Positions 30,244-39,600 of a stretch of 47,751 bases of DNA are shown here, one piece after another (position 1 is the stretch's first letter; each line of letters begins with the position of its first letter). Position numbers and translations under genes: made by a program. The stretch comes from a virus, in IMG/VR virus record IMGVR_UViG_3300030106_002217, positions 1-47,751 of that record; one strand, 5' to 3'. Below the pieces are notes generated by a model. That model searched no databases. It had not been told where the DNA came from and saw only the letters and a program-made list of their open reading frames with translations.

Positions 30244-30801
30244 ATGCCTTGGAAACATAATAATAAAGTAATTAGAGAAGGGAGATCATGGGTCGCTGAT
30301 GATGGTACTCAACATCCAGCAGTTTGGATGAGATGGTCAGACTCTGCAAAAAAAGCAAATGGATTAACATGGGAAAATTCACCAGCATCTGAAGAGGCTT
30401 ATGATCATAGATTTTATTGGGGAAGACAAACAGATGGAACCCTAATTGAAAAAAGCCTAACAGATGAAGATGCAAAAGATGATGATGGAAAGCAACTTTA
30501 TAAAGAAGATGGTAAAACAAAACTTATCACTGAGGGTTTAAAAACAATATGGATACAAAAAACAAAAGAAAAGGCAAATAATCTTTTGTCATCTTCAGAT
30601 TGGATGATAACTCGCAAGGCTGAAAAAGGAACTGCTATACCTGACGCAACAACAACATATAGAGATAGTGTAAGAACTGCTTGTAATACAATAGAGACAA
30701 AAATAAATAATTGTAGTAGTCTTGCAGATTTTATGAAATTATTTGAAACTCCATCAGATAATAGCAATCCTCCTATTTTTGATTTTCCAAGTGAGGAGTA
30801 A
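30244..30801 (+). CDS. Probable tail fibre assembly or structural protein
   Basis: A 185-residue protein (MPWKHNNKVIREGRSWVADD...) with WRWSD-type Trp motifs, YDHRFYWGRQTDG and a helical C-half (LLSSSDWMITRKAEKGTAIP; YRDSVRTACNTIETKI). The LLxxSDWMxxRKxE..IP pattern recurs in proteins next to tail fibres that often serve as fibre assembly factors. The role is inferred from that and from position. Confidence 0.5.
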   Translation: MPWKHNNKVIREGRSWVADDGTQHPAVWMRWSDSAKKANGLTWENSPASEEAYDHRFYWGRQTDGTLIEKSLTDEDAKDDDGKQLYKEDGKTKLITEGLKTIWIQKTKEKANNLLSSSDWMITRKAEKGTAIPDATTTYRDSVRTACNTIETKINNCSSLADFMKLFETPSDNSNPPIFDFPSEE

Positions 30802-30803
30802 TC

Positions 30804-31376
30804 GTGCCAATAACGTCTTTAAAGTTCAGACCAGGAATAAATAAAGAGACAACATCTTATTCAAACAAAGGTGGTTGGAACGATTGTGATTTAGTTAGAT
30901 TTCGTTTTGGTTATCCAGAAAAATTAGGTGGTTGGGAAAAATATTCTATTGTTACTTTCTTAGGTTCGTCAAGATCACTCCATGCTTGGGCAAACTTAGA
31001 GGGCAATAAATATTTAGGTATAGGCACAGAAATAAAATTTTACATAGAGGAATCTCAAGGTTATAACGACATCACACCAATTAGACGAAAGGTTGTAAGT
31101 GGTGAAGTTGTTTTTGATATAGATGGACAAGTAGTTTTATTTGAAGTTACTGGATTAGCAGCAACAACTGCTTTGGGTAGCGTAACTGTTACGGCTGTTT
31201 CAAACGCAACATTTACACCTGTGATTGTCACTGGGGTCACATCAACAGCTCAAATTGGCACTGTTACTCAACAAGAAACAACTCCAGCTGCAGTTGGTGC
31301 GATAGGCACAGTAACTATATCTACCACAGTTATTCCAACAAATATTACAGTGACAGATTTTGTGGATGAAACATAA
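30804..31376 (+). CDS. Tail protein (T7 gp12/P22 gp10-like), N-terminal part of a split gene
   Basis: A 190-residue protein starting MPITSLKFRPGINKETTSYS, then DLVRFRFGYPEKLGGWEKYS and YNDITPIRR, which I recognise as the start of long tail-stabilising proteins of short-tailed marine phages. Here it ends soon after, following VTGLAATTALGSVT-type repeats (residues about 115-180). The remainder is encoded by the next gene, whose ATG overlaps this TAA (TAATG). The split may be a real two-subunit arrangement or a frameshift. Confidence 0.55.
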   Translation: MPITSLKFRPGINKETTSYSNKGGWNDCDLVRFRFGYPEKLGGWEKYSIVTFLGSSRSLHAWANLEGNKYLGIGTEIKFYIEESQGYNDITPIRRKVVSGEVVFDIDGQVVLFEVTGLAATTALGSVTVTAVSNATFTPVIVTGVTSTAQIGTVTQQETTPAAVGAIGTVTISTTVIPTNITVTDFVDET

Positions 31377-32917
31377 TGGCTTTGACTTTTACAACATCAA
31401 CCTCTTCTGCACAAGCCACCGTTAATGATGCAAATCATGGTGCTATTGCAGGTAGCTTTGTTACATTTTCTAATGCCAATACTGGTAACAGTGATTTAAA
31501 CACAAAGATAAATAACGAGTTTTCTATCACATCAATTACTGATGCCAATAGCTATGTTATAACTTTAAGTGGTAATGCAGATGCGGCTTTATCTAGTGCT
31601 GGATCGGCAGATGCAGAATATCAAATCAATATAGGTATTAACACCGTAGTACCAGGTGATGGTTGGGGTGCAGGAACTTGGGGTGCAGATGGTTGGGGTT
31701 CTGCTTCAAGTGAAACTGCTGGTGGTGGAACTTTACGCCTTTGGTCACAAGATAATTTTGGAGAGGATCTAATATTTAACAATAGAGATGGATTTGTTTT
31801 CTATTGGGATAAAAGTTTAGGTTTGACATCTAGAGCAAAAAACTTGTTAGAGTTATCTGACGCGGCTCCAAAAAAATCAAGAAAAGTTATGGTGTCTGAA
31901 AGAGATCGTCATGTTATCTGTTTTGGTGCAAATCCTATAGACTCAGTTGTGCAAGATAGAATGTTAATTAGATTTAGCCATCAAGAAAACCCCTTTCTTT
32001 GGACACCCACTGCAACAAACACGGCAGGTGATTTAAGACTAGGCTCTGGATCAGAGATTGTAACGGCAGTAAAAACTAGAAGAGAGATGATAGTTCTTAC
32101 AGATACTGCGGTATTTAGTATGCAGTTTATAGGTCCTCCTTTTACTTTTGGTGTTAATCAACTTGCCAGTAACACAACAGTCAAAGGATTCAACGCGGCA
32201 GTTGCTGTTGGTGATGCAATATTTTGGATGGGTTATGATAGATTTTATGTTTATGATGGTCGTGTGCAAGTCATACCTTGTTCTGTAAGAGATCATGTTT
32301 TTCAAGATTTTAACGAAACCCAGTCTGATAAAGTGTATGCTGGTGTAAATTCTGCCTTTGGAGAAGTGTTTTGGTTCTATCCATCTGAATCAAACTCTGG
32401 TGCTAATGGCGGTACAGATGAAAATGATAAGTATGTTATTTATAACTACGATGAAAAAGTGTGGTATGTTGGTTCTTTATCAAGAACATCTTGGGTAGAT
32501 CGAGGAGTGTATCAATATCCCATGGCTACAGATTCTAATCTTGTTTACAACCATGAAAAAGGTAATGATAATGACGGCACTGCTTTTACATCATTTATAG
32601 AATCAAGTCCAATAGATGTACAAGATGGTGATCAGTTTGTCTTTTTAAGAAGAATGATACCAGATGTCAGTTTTGATAAAAGCGACAATGGTTTAAGTAA
32701 CGATAACAAACAAGCTGTATTTTCGTTAAAAGCACAAAGAAGTCCAGGTGGTGGATTTATAAAAACATCTACAAATACAGTAACTTCTGACACAGAACTT
32801 AATCATTTAAGGTTGCGTGGAAGATCATTTGGACTTAGAGTAGAAAGCACAACACAAGGTGTGAACTGGAGACTTGGAACACCAAGAGTTGATTTAAGAG
32901 CGGATGGAGATAGATGA
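31376..32917 (+). CDS. Tail protein (T7 gp12/P22 gp10-like), main part
   Basis: A 513-residue protein. It opens with an Ig-like region (NDANHGAIAGSFVTFSNA) and Trp/Gly strands (GDGWGAGTWGADGWG), followed by a beta-propeller-like body (LTDTAVFSMQFIGPPFTFGV; FWMGYDRFYVYDGRVQVIPC; GEVFWFYPSES). In relatives I recall, this body is continuous with the segment now in the preceding gene. It would form the tail tube below the adaptors. Reading frame differs from the upstream part; reinitiation at TAATG would link them. Confidence 0.65.
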   Translation: MALTFTTSTSSAQATVNDANHGAIAGSFVTFSNANTGNSDLNTKINNEFSITSITDANSYVITLSGNADAALSSAGSADAEYQINIGINTVVPGDGWGAGTWGADGWGSASSETAGGGTLRLWSQDNFGEDLIFNNRDGFVFYWDKSLGLTSRAKNLLELSDAAPKKSRKVMVSERDRHVICFGANPIDSVVQDRMLIRFSHQENPFLWTPTATNTAGDLRLGSGSEIVTAVKTRREMIVLTDTAVFSMQFIGPPFTFGVNQLASNTTVKGFNAAVAVGDAIFWMGYDRFYVYDGRVQVIPCSVRDHVFQDFNETQSDKVYAGVNSAFGEVFWFYPSESNSGANGGTDENDKYVIYNYDEKVWYVGSLSRTSWVDRGVYQYPMATDSNLVYNHEKGNDNDGTAFTSFIESSPIDVQDGDQFVFLRRMIPDVSFDKSDNGLSNDNKQAVFSLKAQRSPGGGFIKTSTNTVTSDTELNHLRLRGRSFGLRVESTTQGVNWRLGTPRVDLRADGDR

Positions 32918-33141
32918 GCAGACAACTTGTACCACCAACCTTTTCGTTGCCACCAGATGAATATGACGTACAATATTTTAATGAAATGGTTAGAAGTTTG
33001 AGTCAACTTACAAATCAACTACAAAACCCTGGTGAGTTGAGAGGCACTAAAATAACTTTGACAGAACTACCAACAAGTTCTGATGGATTAGAAACTGGTG
33101 CGTTGTTTAATGATAATGGTACTGTTAAAGTTGTAACATAG
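32914..33141 (+). CDS. Small virion-associated protein
   Basis: A 75-residue protein (MSRQLVPPTFSLPPDEYDVQ...) with a Pro-rich start, a helix (YFNEMVRSLSQLTNQLQNPG) and an acidic end (SDGLETGALFNDNGTVKVVT). It overlaps the tail gene by four bases and precedes the internal virion genes. The pattern is common in this position in marine phages; the function is unknown. Confidence 0.6.
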   Translation: MSRQLVPPTFSLPPDEYDVQYFNEMVRSLSQLTNQLQNPGELRGTKITLTELPTSSDGLETGALFNDNGTVKVVT

Positions 33142-33158
33142 ATGTTATAGTAGGTAAT

Positions 33159-33956
33159 ATGGGAATATTTAAAAGTTTTACAAAAATCTTAAAAAAAGCC
33201 GCACCAGTAATTGGTGGTACGATTGGTTTTGCAATAGGTGGACCTTTGGGTTCTGCCGCCATAGGTTCTGCCCTCGGAGCAGGTATAGGAAGCCTTGTTG
33301 GTGGAGCAGACACAGATGACGCATTAAAAGCTGCCTTGTTAGGTGGTATCGGTGGATACGCTGCAAGTGGTGGTAACTTTTTTACTCCGACCGCAGGCAG
33401 TGCCGCAACTAACGTAGTTGCAACTGCACCAACCACTAGCGTTGCAACTGGTAATCCAGTCACTGGAGTTGTTGGTGCAACAGGTCCTATGAGTCCAGCT
33501 GTAACATCCACTGGTGGTGCTGGTATTATGAGCACGTTAAAAGATTTTGCCACAAGTCCAGTTGGAATTGCTACATTGGGTGGTGGTGCTTTAGCACTCG
33601 GAACTTTAGGAGAAGAAGAAAAAGAAAAAGTTGACTTTAAAGAGAGACCTTATCCAGTAGGAAGAACTAGATTAGGCACTGGTCTTATCGATGGAAAGAC
33701 ATTTAATTTAGACGATGAAGAAGAAAGAGCAGAGTATTTTAAAACTTTAAGAGAAAGACAAGGTGCAGAGACATTAGCAGATGGTGGTGAGGTTGAAGGA
33801 CCTGGAACTGGAACGAGTGATTCTGTTCCAGCTATGTTATCTGATGGTGAATTTGTACTTACTGCCAAAGCAGTAAGAGGCGCTGGTGGTGGAGACAGAG
33901 ACGTTGGAGCCGCTAGAATGTATGATATGATGTCAGAATTAGAGAGGGTAGCATAA
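33159..33956 (+). CDS. Glycine-rich internal virion protein
   Basis: A 265-residue protein. An N-terminal Gly/Ala-rich membrane-active-looking region (APVIGGTIGFAIGGPLGSAA) is followed by a Thr-rich middle, an acidic helix and a C-terminal motif GPGTGTSDSVPAMLSDGEFV with AVRGAGGGDRDVGAARMYDM, which is widespread in phage virion proteins. A role as an ejected or internal protein is likely. Starts with MGIFKSFTKILKK, an amphipathic basic helix. Confidence 0.6.
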   Translation: MGIFKSFTKILKKAAPVIGGTIGFAIGGPLGSAAIGSALGAGIGSLVGGADTDDALKAALLGGIGGYAASGGNFFTPTAGSAATNVVATAPTTSVATGNPVTGVVGATGPMSPAVTSTGGAGIMSTLKDFATSPVGIATLGGGALALGTLGEEEKEKVDFKERPYPVGRTRLGTGLIDGKTFNLDDEEERAEYFKTLRERQGAETLADGGEVEGPGTGTSDSVPAMLSDGEFVLTAKAVRGAGGGDRDVGAARMYDMMSELERVA

Positions 33957-34876
33957 TGGCAGATCAAAATATAAGACAAACCCAAACCCAAACCGTAAGA
34001 CTTGCACCATTTCAAGAAGAATTTTTAGCAGATATATTTGAGAGTGCTAAAGCCTTAACTGGTGAAGGCTCAATGATGCCTTTCGAGCAACAACAAGTTG
34101 CTGGACTTTCAGAAGGACAACGATCTGCGATTGCAAATGCACTTGGTGGAGTGGGAGCGTTTCAACCTTTTCTAAGACAAGGTAGTGGAGCAATTCAACA
34201 AGGAATCATGGGTGCAATGGGATCTGGTTACGACCCTACTTCTTACAAAGATTTTATGAGTCCCTTTACAGAAGATGTTATTGCAACGACACAAGCAGAC
34301 ATAGCAAGACAAGGACAGATGCAACAGAATCAATTAGCTGGAAATGCCATAAGTCAAGGTGCTTTCGGTGGATCAAGACAAGGTGTGGCTCAAGCAGAGA
34401 TTGCAAGAAATGTTCTCGATCAACAAGCTAGAACTGGAGCACAGTTAAGATCTGCTGGGTTTCAACAAGCACAACAAGCAGCACAACAAGCAGCGAATCA
34501 ACAATTAAGACAAGCACAATTAACTGGACAGTTAGGTGTGTCTCAAGCAGGACTTGGACAACTAGGACAACAGATGGCAACTCAAGATATCAACACATTG
34601 TTGGGTATCGGAGGTCTGCAACAACAACAAGGACAAAGAGAGCTTGATGTATTAAGAGCAAACAGACTTGCTGCACAAGCGTTGCCTTTTCAACAAGTTG
34701 GATTTATGTCAGATATATTCAGAGGTGTTCCAGCACTACAACAAACTTTTTCAACTCAAAGAGCACCAGGTCCAAGCAGAGGGTCACAATTACTTGGTCT
34801 TGGAATCGCGGGTCTTGGAGCAGTAGGACAAGCTGGTGGTTTTGGTAACTTCTTTAATTTTGGAAGGCCTGCATGA
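33956..34876 (+). CDS. Gln-rich internal virion protein
   Basis: A 306-residue protein with many Gln and Ala, a long helical segment (RSAGFQQAQQAAQQAANQQL) and a Gly-rich C-terminus (GLGAVGQAGGFGNFFNFGR). AISQGAFGGSRQGVAQAEIA is a conserved-looking stretch I recall from marine podoviruses. Between other presumed ejection proteins and overlapping both. No enzymatic motif. Confidence 0.55.
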   Translation: MADQNIRQTQTQTVRLAPFQEEFLADIFESAKALTGEGSMMPFEQQQVAGLSEGQRSAIANALGGVGAFQPFLRQGSGAIQQGIMGAMGSGYDPTSYKDFMSPFTEDVIATTQADIARQGQMQQNQLAGNAISQGAFGGSRQGVAQAEIARNVLDQQARTGAQLRSAGFQQAQQAAQQAANQQLRQAQLTGQLGVSQAGLGQLGQQMATQDINTLLGIGGLQQQQGQRELDVLRANRLAAQALPFQQVGFMSDIFRGVPALQQTFSTQRAPGPSRGSQLLGLGIAGLGAVGQAGGFGNFFNFGRPA

Positions 34877-36654
34877 TGAGCGTATACGATAGACCAATGT
34901 TTCGTAAAAAAGGTGGAGCCACTGGGATCATGGCTAGTGGACCAGAGCTAATAAAAAGATCTAATGGTGGTGGCTTTAATATTGTTTCAAGTGCAAAAGC
35001 TAATCCTCTTTTAACTGGTGACAATCAGATAATACAAATACCACAAGGAGGGGGAACATTTAAAGTTCCTTTCTATGGGAAACCACGACCTGAGGATAGG
35101 TTTAACACAGAAATAGAAACTCCTGATTTTGAATTTGGTAGAACCCCTATGGTTACTCCTGCAAGTTTTGGTGCTATACCTGGAACTACTTCTGCTGAAA
35201 ATATTGTACAAGACGATTTAGAAAAAGATAAGTCTGGGACTTTTGGAAAGAAAATTAATGAAAGTGCTAAAAAAATATTAGATAAAAAAACTACAGAGAA
35301 TAAAGAAATTGTTGATGAACAAACTGGTGATGTGGTTACTACAACAGAAGATGATGAAGGATTAGTGACAGATGGCACAAGCACCACGGACACTGGTACT
35401 GGTACTGATACAACTACCACTCCATTTAATTTTAAAGACATCAAAAATAAAACGGCAGATGAAATAAAAAAAATACAAAATTTGTATTCACAATATTCAA
35501 CTGATTTAAATAATTTAAAGAGTGCAAACATACTGGGTAAAACAATAGACCAGCACAGAGAAGAATATCTAGCTGTTTTGAACAAAAGACCAGAAGAAGC
35601 AACTTTTGAAGATGTAAGAGATAGTGCTTTTGATTTACTAGGGTTTGATAAAAAATCTCTTGATGAAAAACTTACAAAGGATCAACAAGGATCTATTTGG
35701 CTTAACATGATGAGAGCTGGTCTTGCTATGGCTGCAGGTGAAAGTCCAAATGCTTTAACAAATGTAGCAAAAGGATTTCAAATTGGTCTTGAAGGTTATG
35801 GCAGAGACATGAGAAATCTTACAGATGACTACAGAGAAGACATCGAAAAACATCAAAACACAATGTATCGATTACTAAAAGATAAAAAATCTGAGAACAT
35901 TGCAAAGAACGCATTAGACGTTCAAAGAAAAGCAGCAGAGTTTTCTATAATTCAACAAACTCGTGGTGAAGAAAGAAAAGATTTACTCGATAAATTAAAC
36001 ACAGAAGTCACCATGAGAAAACTTAAGATAGAAAGTATGTCAACCTTGGCTAACTACGATTTAGAAAAATTCAAATTAGATAAAAGTAGTGCAGAGTTTA
36101 ACGAGTTGTTAGAAATCAAAAAGGCTCAAATCGCTGGATTATTACCAGATGAAATTAAGGCTGCACAAGGTCAAGGACTTGTTAAAGTAAAAGATCCAAG
36201 TAAATTAATTACAGCCGATAACCTAGAACTTACAGAAAAAGGTATTGAGCAAGAGTTTGATTTAGTCAAGTCATTGAAAGAGAGCAGTAAAAAATATCGT
36301 CCTAGTGAAAGTATGCAAAAAATTAAGATACAAGGAAGAAAAGGTGGCTTTGGTTTAAAGGCTAAACCAGGTGTAACGCTATCCGATGAAGTCCAACAAG
36401 AATTAGGATTAACTCTTCAAAACTTAACAACATCTACAAGTCCTTTTATGAAAGCTCTAGATCCAATTCAAGGTAGTCCTTCTACCGCTTTAGAAATGTT
36501 AATTACTGCATACAGACCTTTGAAAGAGAAGGGTATTATTCTCGAATATAACAGTCTGCCAGAGTCGATTAAAAATGCTATAGAGTCTGGTGATGAGGAT
36601 ACTTTAAAAACATATCAAAATAATACAGAGCTCTTTGTAGGATCACCACAGTAA
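34873..36654 (+). CDS. Probable internal virion protein
   Basis: A 593-residue protein starting MMSVYDRPMFRKKGGATGIM, with a disordered Thr/Asp-rich stretch (TDTGTGTDTTTTPF, about residues 170-190) and long helices (WLNMMRAGLAMAAGESPNAL; EDIEKHQNTMYRLLKDKKSE). It joins the previous gene by an ATGA overlap and the giant gene by a TAATG overlap. Position and helix content fit an ejected protein that helps DNA cross the host envelope. Confidence 0.55.
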   Translation: MMSVYDRPMFRKKGGATGIMASGPELIKRSNGGGFNIVSSAKANPLLTGDNQIIQIPQGGGTFKVPFYGKPRPEDRFNTEIETPDFEFGRTPMVTPASFGAIPGTTSAENIVQDDLEKDKSGTFGKKINESAKKILDKKTTENKEIVDEQTGDVVTTTEDDEGLVTDGTSTTDTGTGTDTTTTPFNFKDIKNKTADEIKKIQNLYSQYSTDLNNLKSANILGKTIDQHREEYLAVLNKRPEEATFEDVRDSAFDLLGFDKKSLDEKLTKDQQGSIWLNMMRAGLAMAAGESPNALTNVAKGFQIGLEGYGRDMRNLTDDYREDIEKHQNTMYRLLKDKKSENIAKNALDVQRKAAEFSIIQQTRGEERKDLLDKLNTEVTMRKLKIESMSTLANYDLEKFKLDKSSAEFNELLEIKKAQIAGLLPDEIKAAQGQGLVKVKDPSKLITADNLELTEKGIEQEFDLVKSLKESSKKYRPSESMQKIKIQGRKGGFGLKAKPGVTLSDEVQQELGLTLQNLTTSTSPFMKALDPIQGSPSTALEMLITAYRPLKEKGIILEYNSLPESIKNAIESGDEDTLKTYQNNTELFVGSPQ

Positions 36655-39600
36655 TGTTTACCTATGAAGTCGATGGAAAGCAATACACCTACGATAAGGA
36701 GATAGGTCAAGAAGAGGCTGAGAAAAGAGTCAGAGCTTTTAACGAAAGAATAGCTCAAGCAACAAAAGCTAGAACTGGTGGCAGTTACGAGGGTTTTTTC
36801 ACAGAGGCTGGAGAAGGTATTCTATCTGGTCTGTCTAAAATACCAGAAGGTCTTGTAACAACTGGAACTTTAATTTCTGATGCGATTACTGGAGGAAGAG
36901 CTACCGATGTAGTTGAAAATTGGTTTGATGAGAGAAGAGAAGAACTAGGAATAGATCCAGAAGGAGCAGCTGGTAAAGTCACAGAAGCTCTCGTTCAGTT
37001 TGGTTTACCAGGTGTAGTAGCTGCATCTGCCGTCTCAAAGGCAGGACGAGTTGGTAGAATTTTAAGTGGTCGAGTTAAAGTTGGTGCAAGAAATCCAGAG
37101 ATAGGTCCTAAAAATGCTCGTGTTTTAGGAACTCGTTTAAGTGACATAAATAAACGAAGAGATCCTTTTAGAAAATTTAGAAAAGGTGACGAGATTGTTT
37201 TTCAAAAACAAACGAAAGCACAAAAATTAGGGCGATATGCTACCATGTTGGGTGCGGCAGGTTTAGCAGATGCCATTGTTTCTACAGATGACACGCAAAC
37301 TATAGGTGATTTTTTTGATGCAGGTCCAACAAATACAGTTGATGCAGTAGGCATGGATGGTCAAGAAAGGGCATTTACAAAAATATTAAATAAATTAAAA
37401 GTTGGAGTTGAAGGTGGTGTAGCAACTGCCGTATTTCCACCAGCGTTTGGTGCTTCTTTGAAAGTTTTAAACAAGACACTTAGTGCACGACCCATTGAAG
37501 GGTTAACTCAGTTAAATCAATCAGTGGGTAATTTTGCTGGAAAAGTTTTACCTAAGGACACAACTGTTTTAGATTTAGCAAGTGGTATGACAGTGCCTTT
37601 AGCCAGAGGCATAATAGATACAAGTAAGAGAGCTATTCGTGCAAGAGAAACACAGTTATTAACACAAGGGCAAGGAGCACGAACATTACCAAGTATAATA
37701 GGTAAGTTAGAAGCATTACTGAGATACAGAGGTTTCTTAGATCCAGTTGTTGCCAGAGCAAGATCGTTAATTAATCCAGAAGTAGAAGGTAATATCAAAG
37801 TTGCAAAACAAAAGATGCAAGAGATTGACGAAGAAATAGAAAGAGTTTTAAAAAATCCTCGCTATACTGGTCTTCCAGATCACAGTAAAAAGAAATATCT
37901 TGATAATTTTATGGATGTTTTAGAAGGAGCTAGAAGAGACCCAGACGTAACTGGAGTAACAGCCAGAGTCAGAAGAATAGCATTAGAAAAAGAACAGAAA
38001 ATTATAGACCTACCAGATGAACTTTATCAGTTGTATTTACAAGCAGCTAAAAACATTGAGGGTTTAACAGATCAGTTTTTAAAAAGTAAAGTGATAACTG
38101 ATTTACCAGAAGATGCCGTCATACAAGGTGGGTTGACCAGAGAAAATTTTCAAAGACAAGTCTCAAGAATGATGCGAGAGGGTGGCTACTTAAGAAGAAT
38201 GTATAGAATATACAATGATAAAAATTATCAAATACAACCTCAAGCTAAAGAAGAGATAATTAGAAAAATTTTAGCTGGTGAGGGTGTAGATTATGGACAT
38301 ATTAGAGGTATTTTGACAGATACTCCTTACAGAATAGATGACGATCAAATGCAACAACTTGTCAGTCGTCAAGGTAATTTAACAAGAGAACAAGCACAGT
38401 TTTATATTGATACTGTTGTTAGAAACGCAAAATTAAAAGGTGGTAATCGAGGTCTTGGTATGAATAGATTATTTCAAACAAGATTAGATACAAGTTTAAT
38501 TAATAAAAGAAAAGTAGATAGTGAAGTTCAACGATTAATACTTGGTGAGATAAGAGATCCAAGAGAAGCGTTTATTTCTACTGTATCAGAGCTATCTAAT
38601 TTTATTGCAACTGATAGATTTTTAGGGTTGTTTAAAGAATCAATGGATATAAATATTGCAAATGTTGCAGCTAGAAACGCAGCTCGACCCACCACATTGA
38701 GAGGAACTCCAGAACAGCCATTGTTTTACAAAATGGACGATGAAATAATAAACTGGATTAAACAGAAACCAGATTTTTTTAACGTAGATCCTAACAACAT
38801 TAGTAGAGTATCTCAATTAGACGAAAAATTATTAAGTAAGGCTTTAGATGACTGGTTAGAAAACCATCCAAATCATGTCATATTGGGAAGATCTGCCGAA
38901 ACTAGCGTAGCAAGAGATGCGTATTCACCTGGAGCAAATCAAACATCTAGCATGTACGGAGCAACTTTTGGATATGCTGTTCCTAGAGTTATGTATAATA
39001 ACTTAAGTCAACATGTTTGGACAGATGCAGATACCATGCCGACACTACTTAGAAATGTTTATGGTTTTATGCAAACTTTAAAAGGTGTCACGCAATACAC
39101 AAAAACAATTTTATCTCCACTAACGCAAGTAAGAAACGTAACTTCTGCCTCTGGCTTTGCATTAGCTCAAGGCAACGTGGGCAAAGGAGCAAGTCTTGGA
39201 ACATCTATGAATCTTGTTTTGAGAGACGCTATTGATAAAGAACTTAAGATCAAAGGGATGACTTTCATAGACTTGATAAGAGATGGGAAGACACTTGATT
39301 TTCTTGTTGATATGCAGAAACGAGGAGTCATAGGTAGTTCTGCTCAGTTACGAGAGATACAAGATAACTTAAGAAAAGGTTTGGGATACGAAGCAAAAGG
39401 AGATTTTGTTGAAGCACAAGTCAGAGGCGAAACACAAGCTCTTGGAAGATCAGACCCACAGTTCAAAGCAGAGAAAAGAAGTAAACTTGGACAATTTTTT
39501 AGAAGACCTCTTGGATTTGCAGAGGATTTGTATAGAGGTGGTGATGATGTTTGGAAAATGTACAATTATTTATTTGAGCTACAAAAGTTTAGAAATGCTA

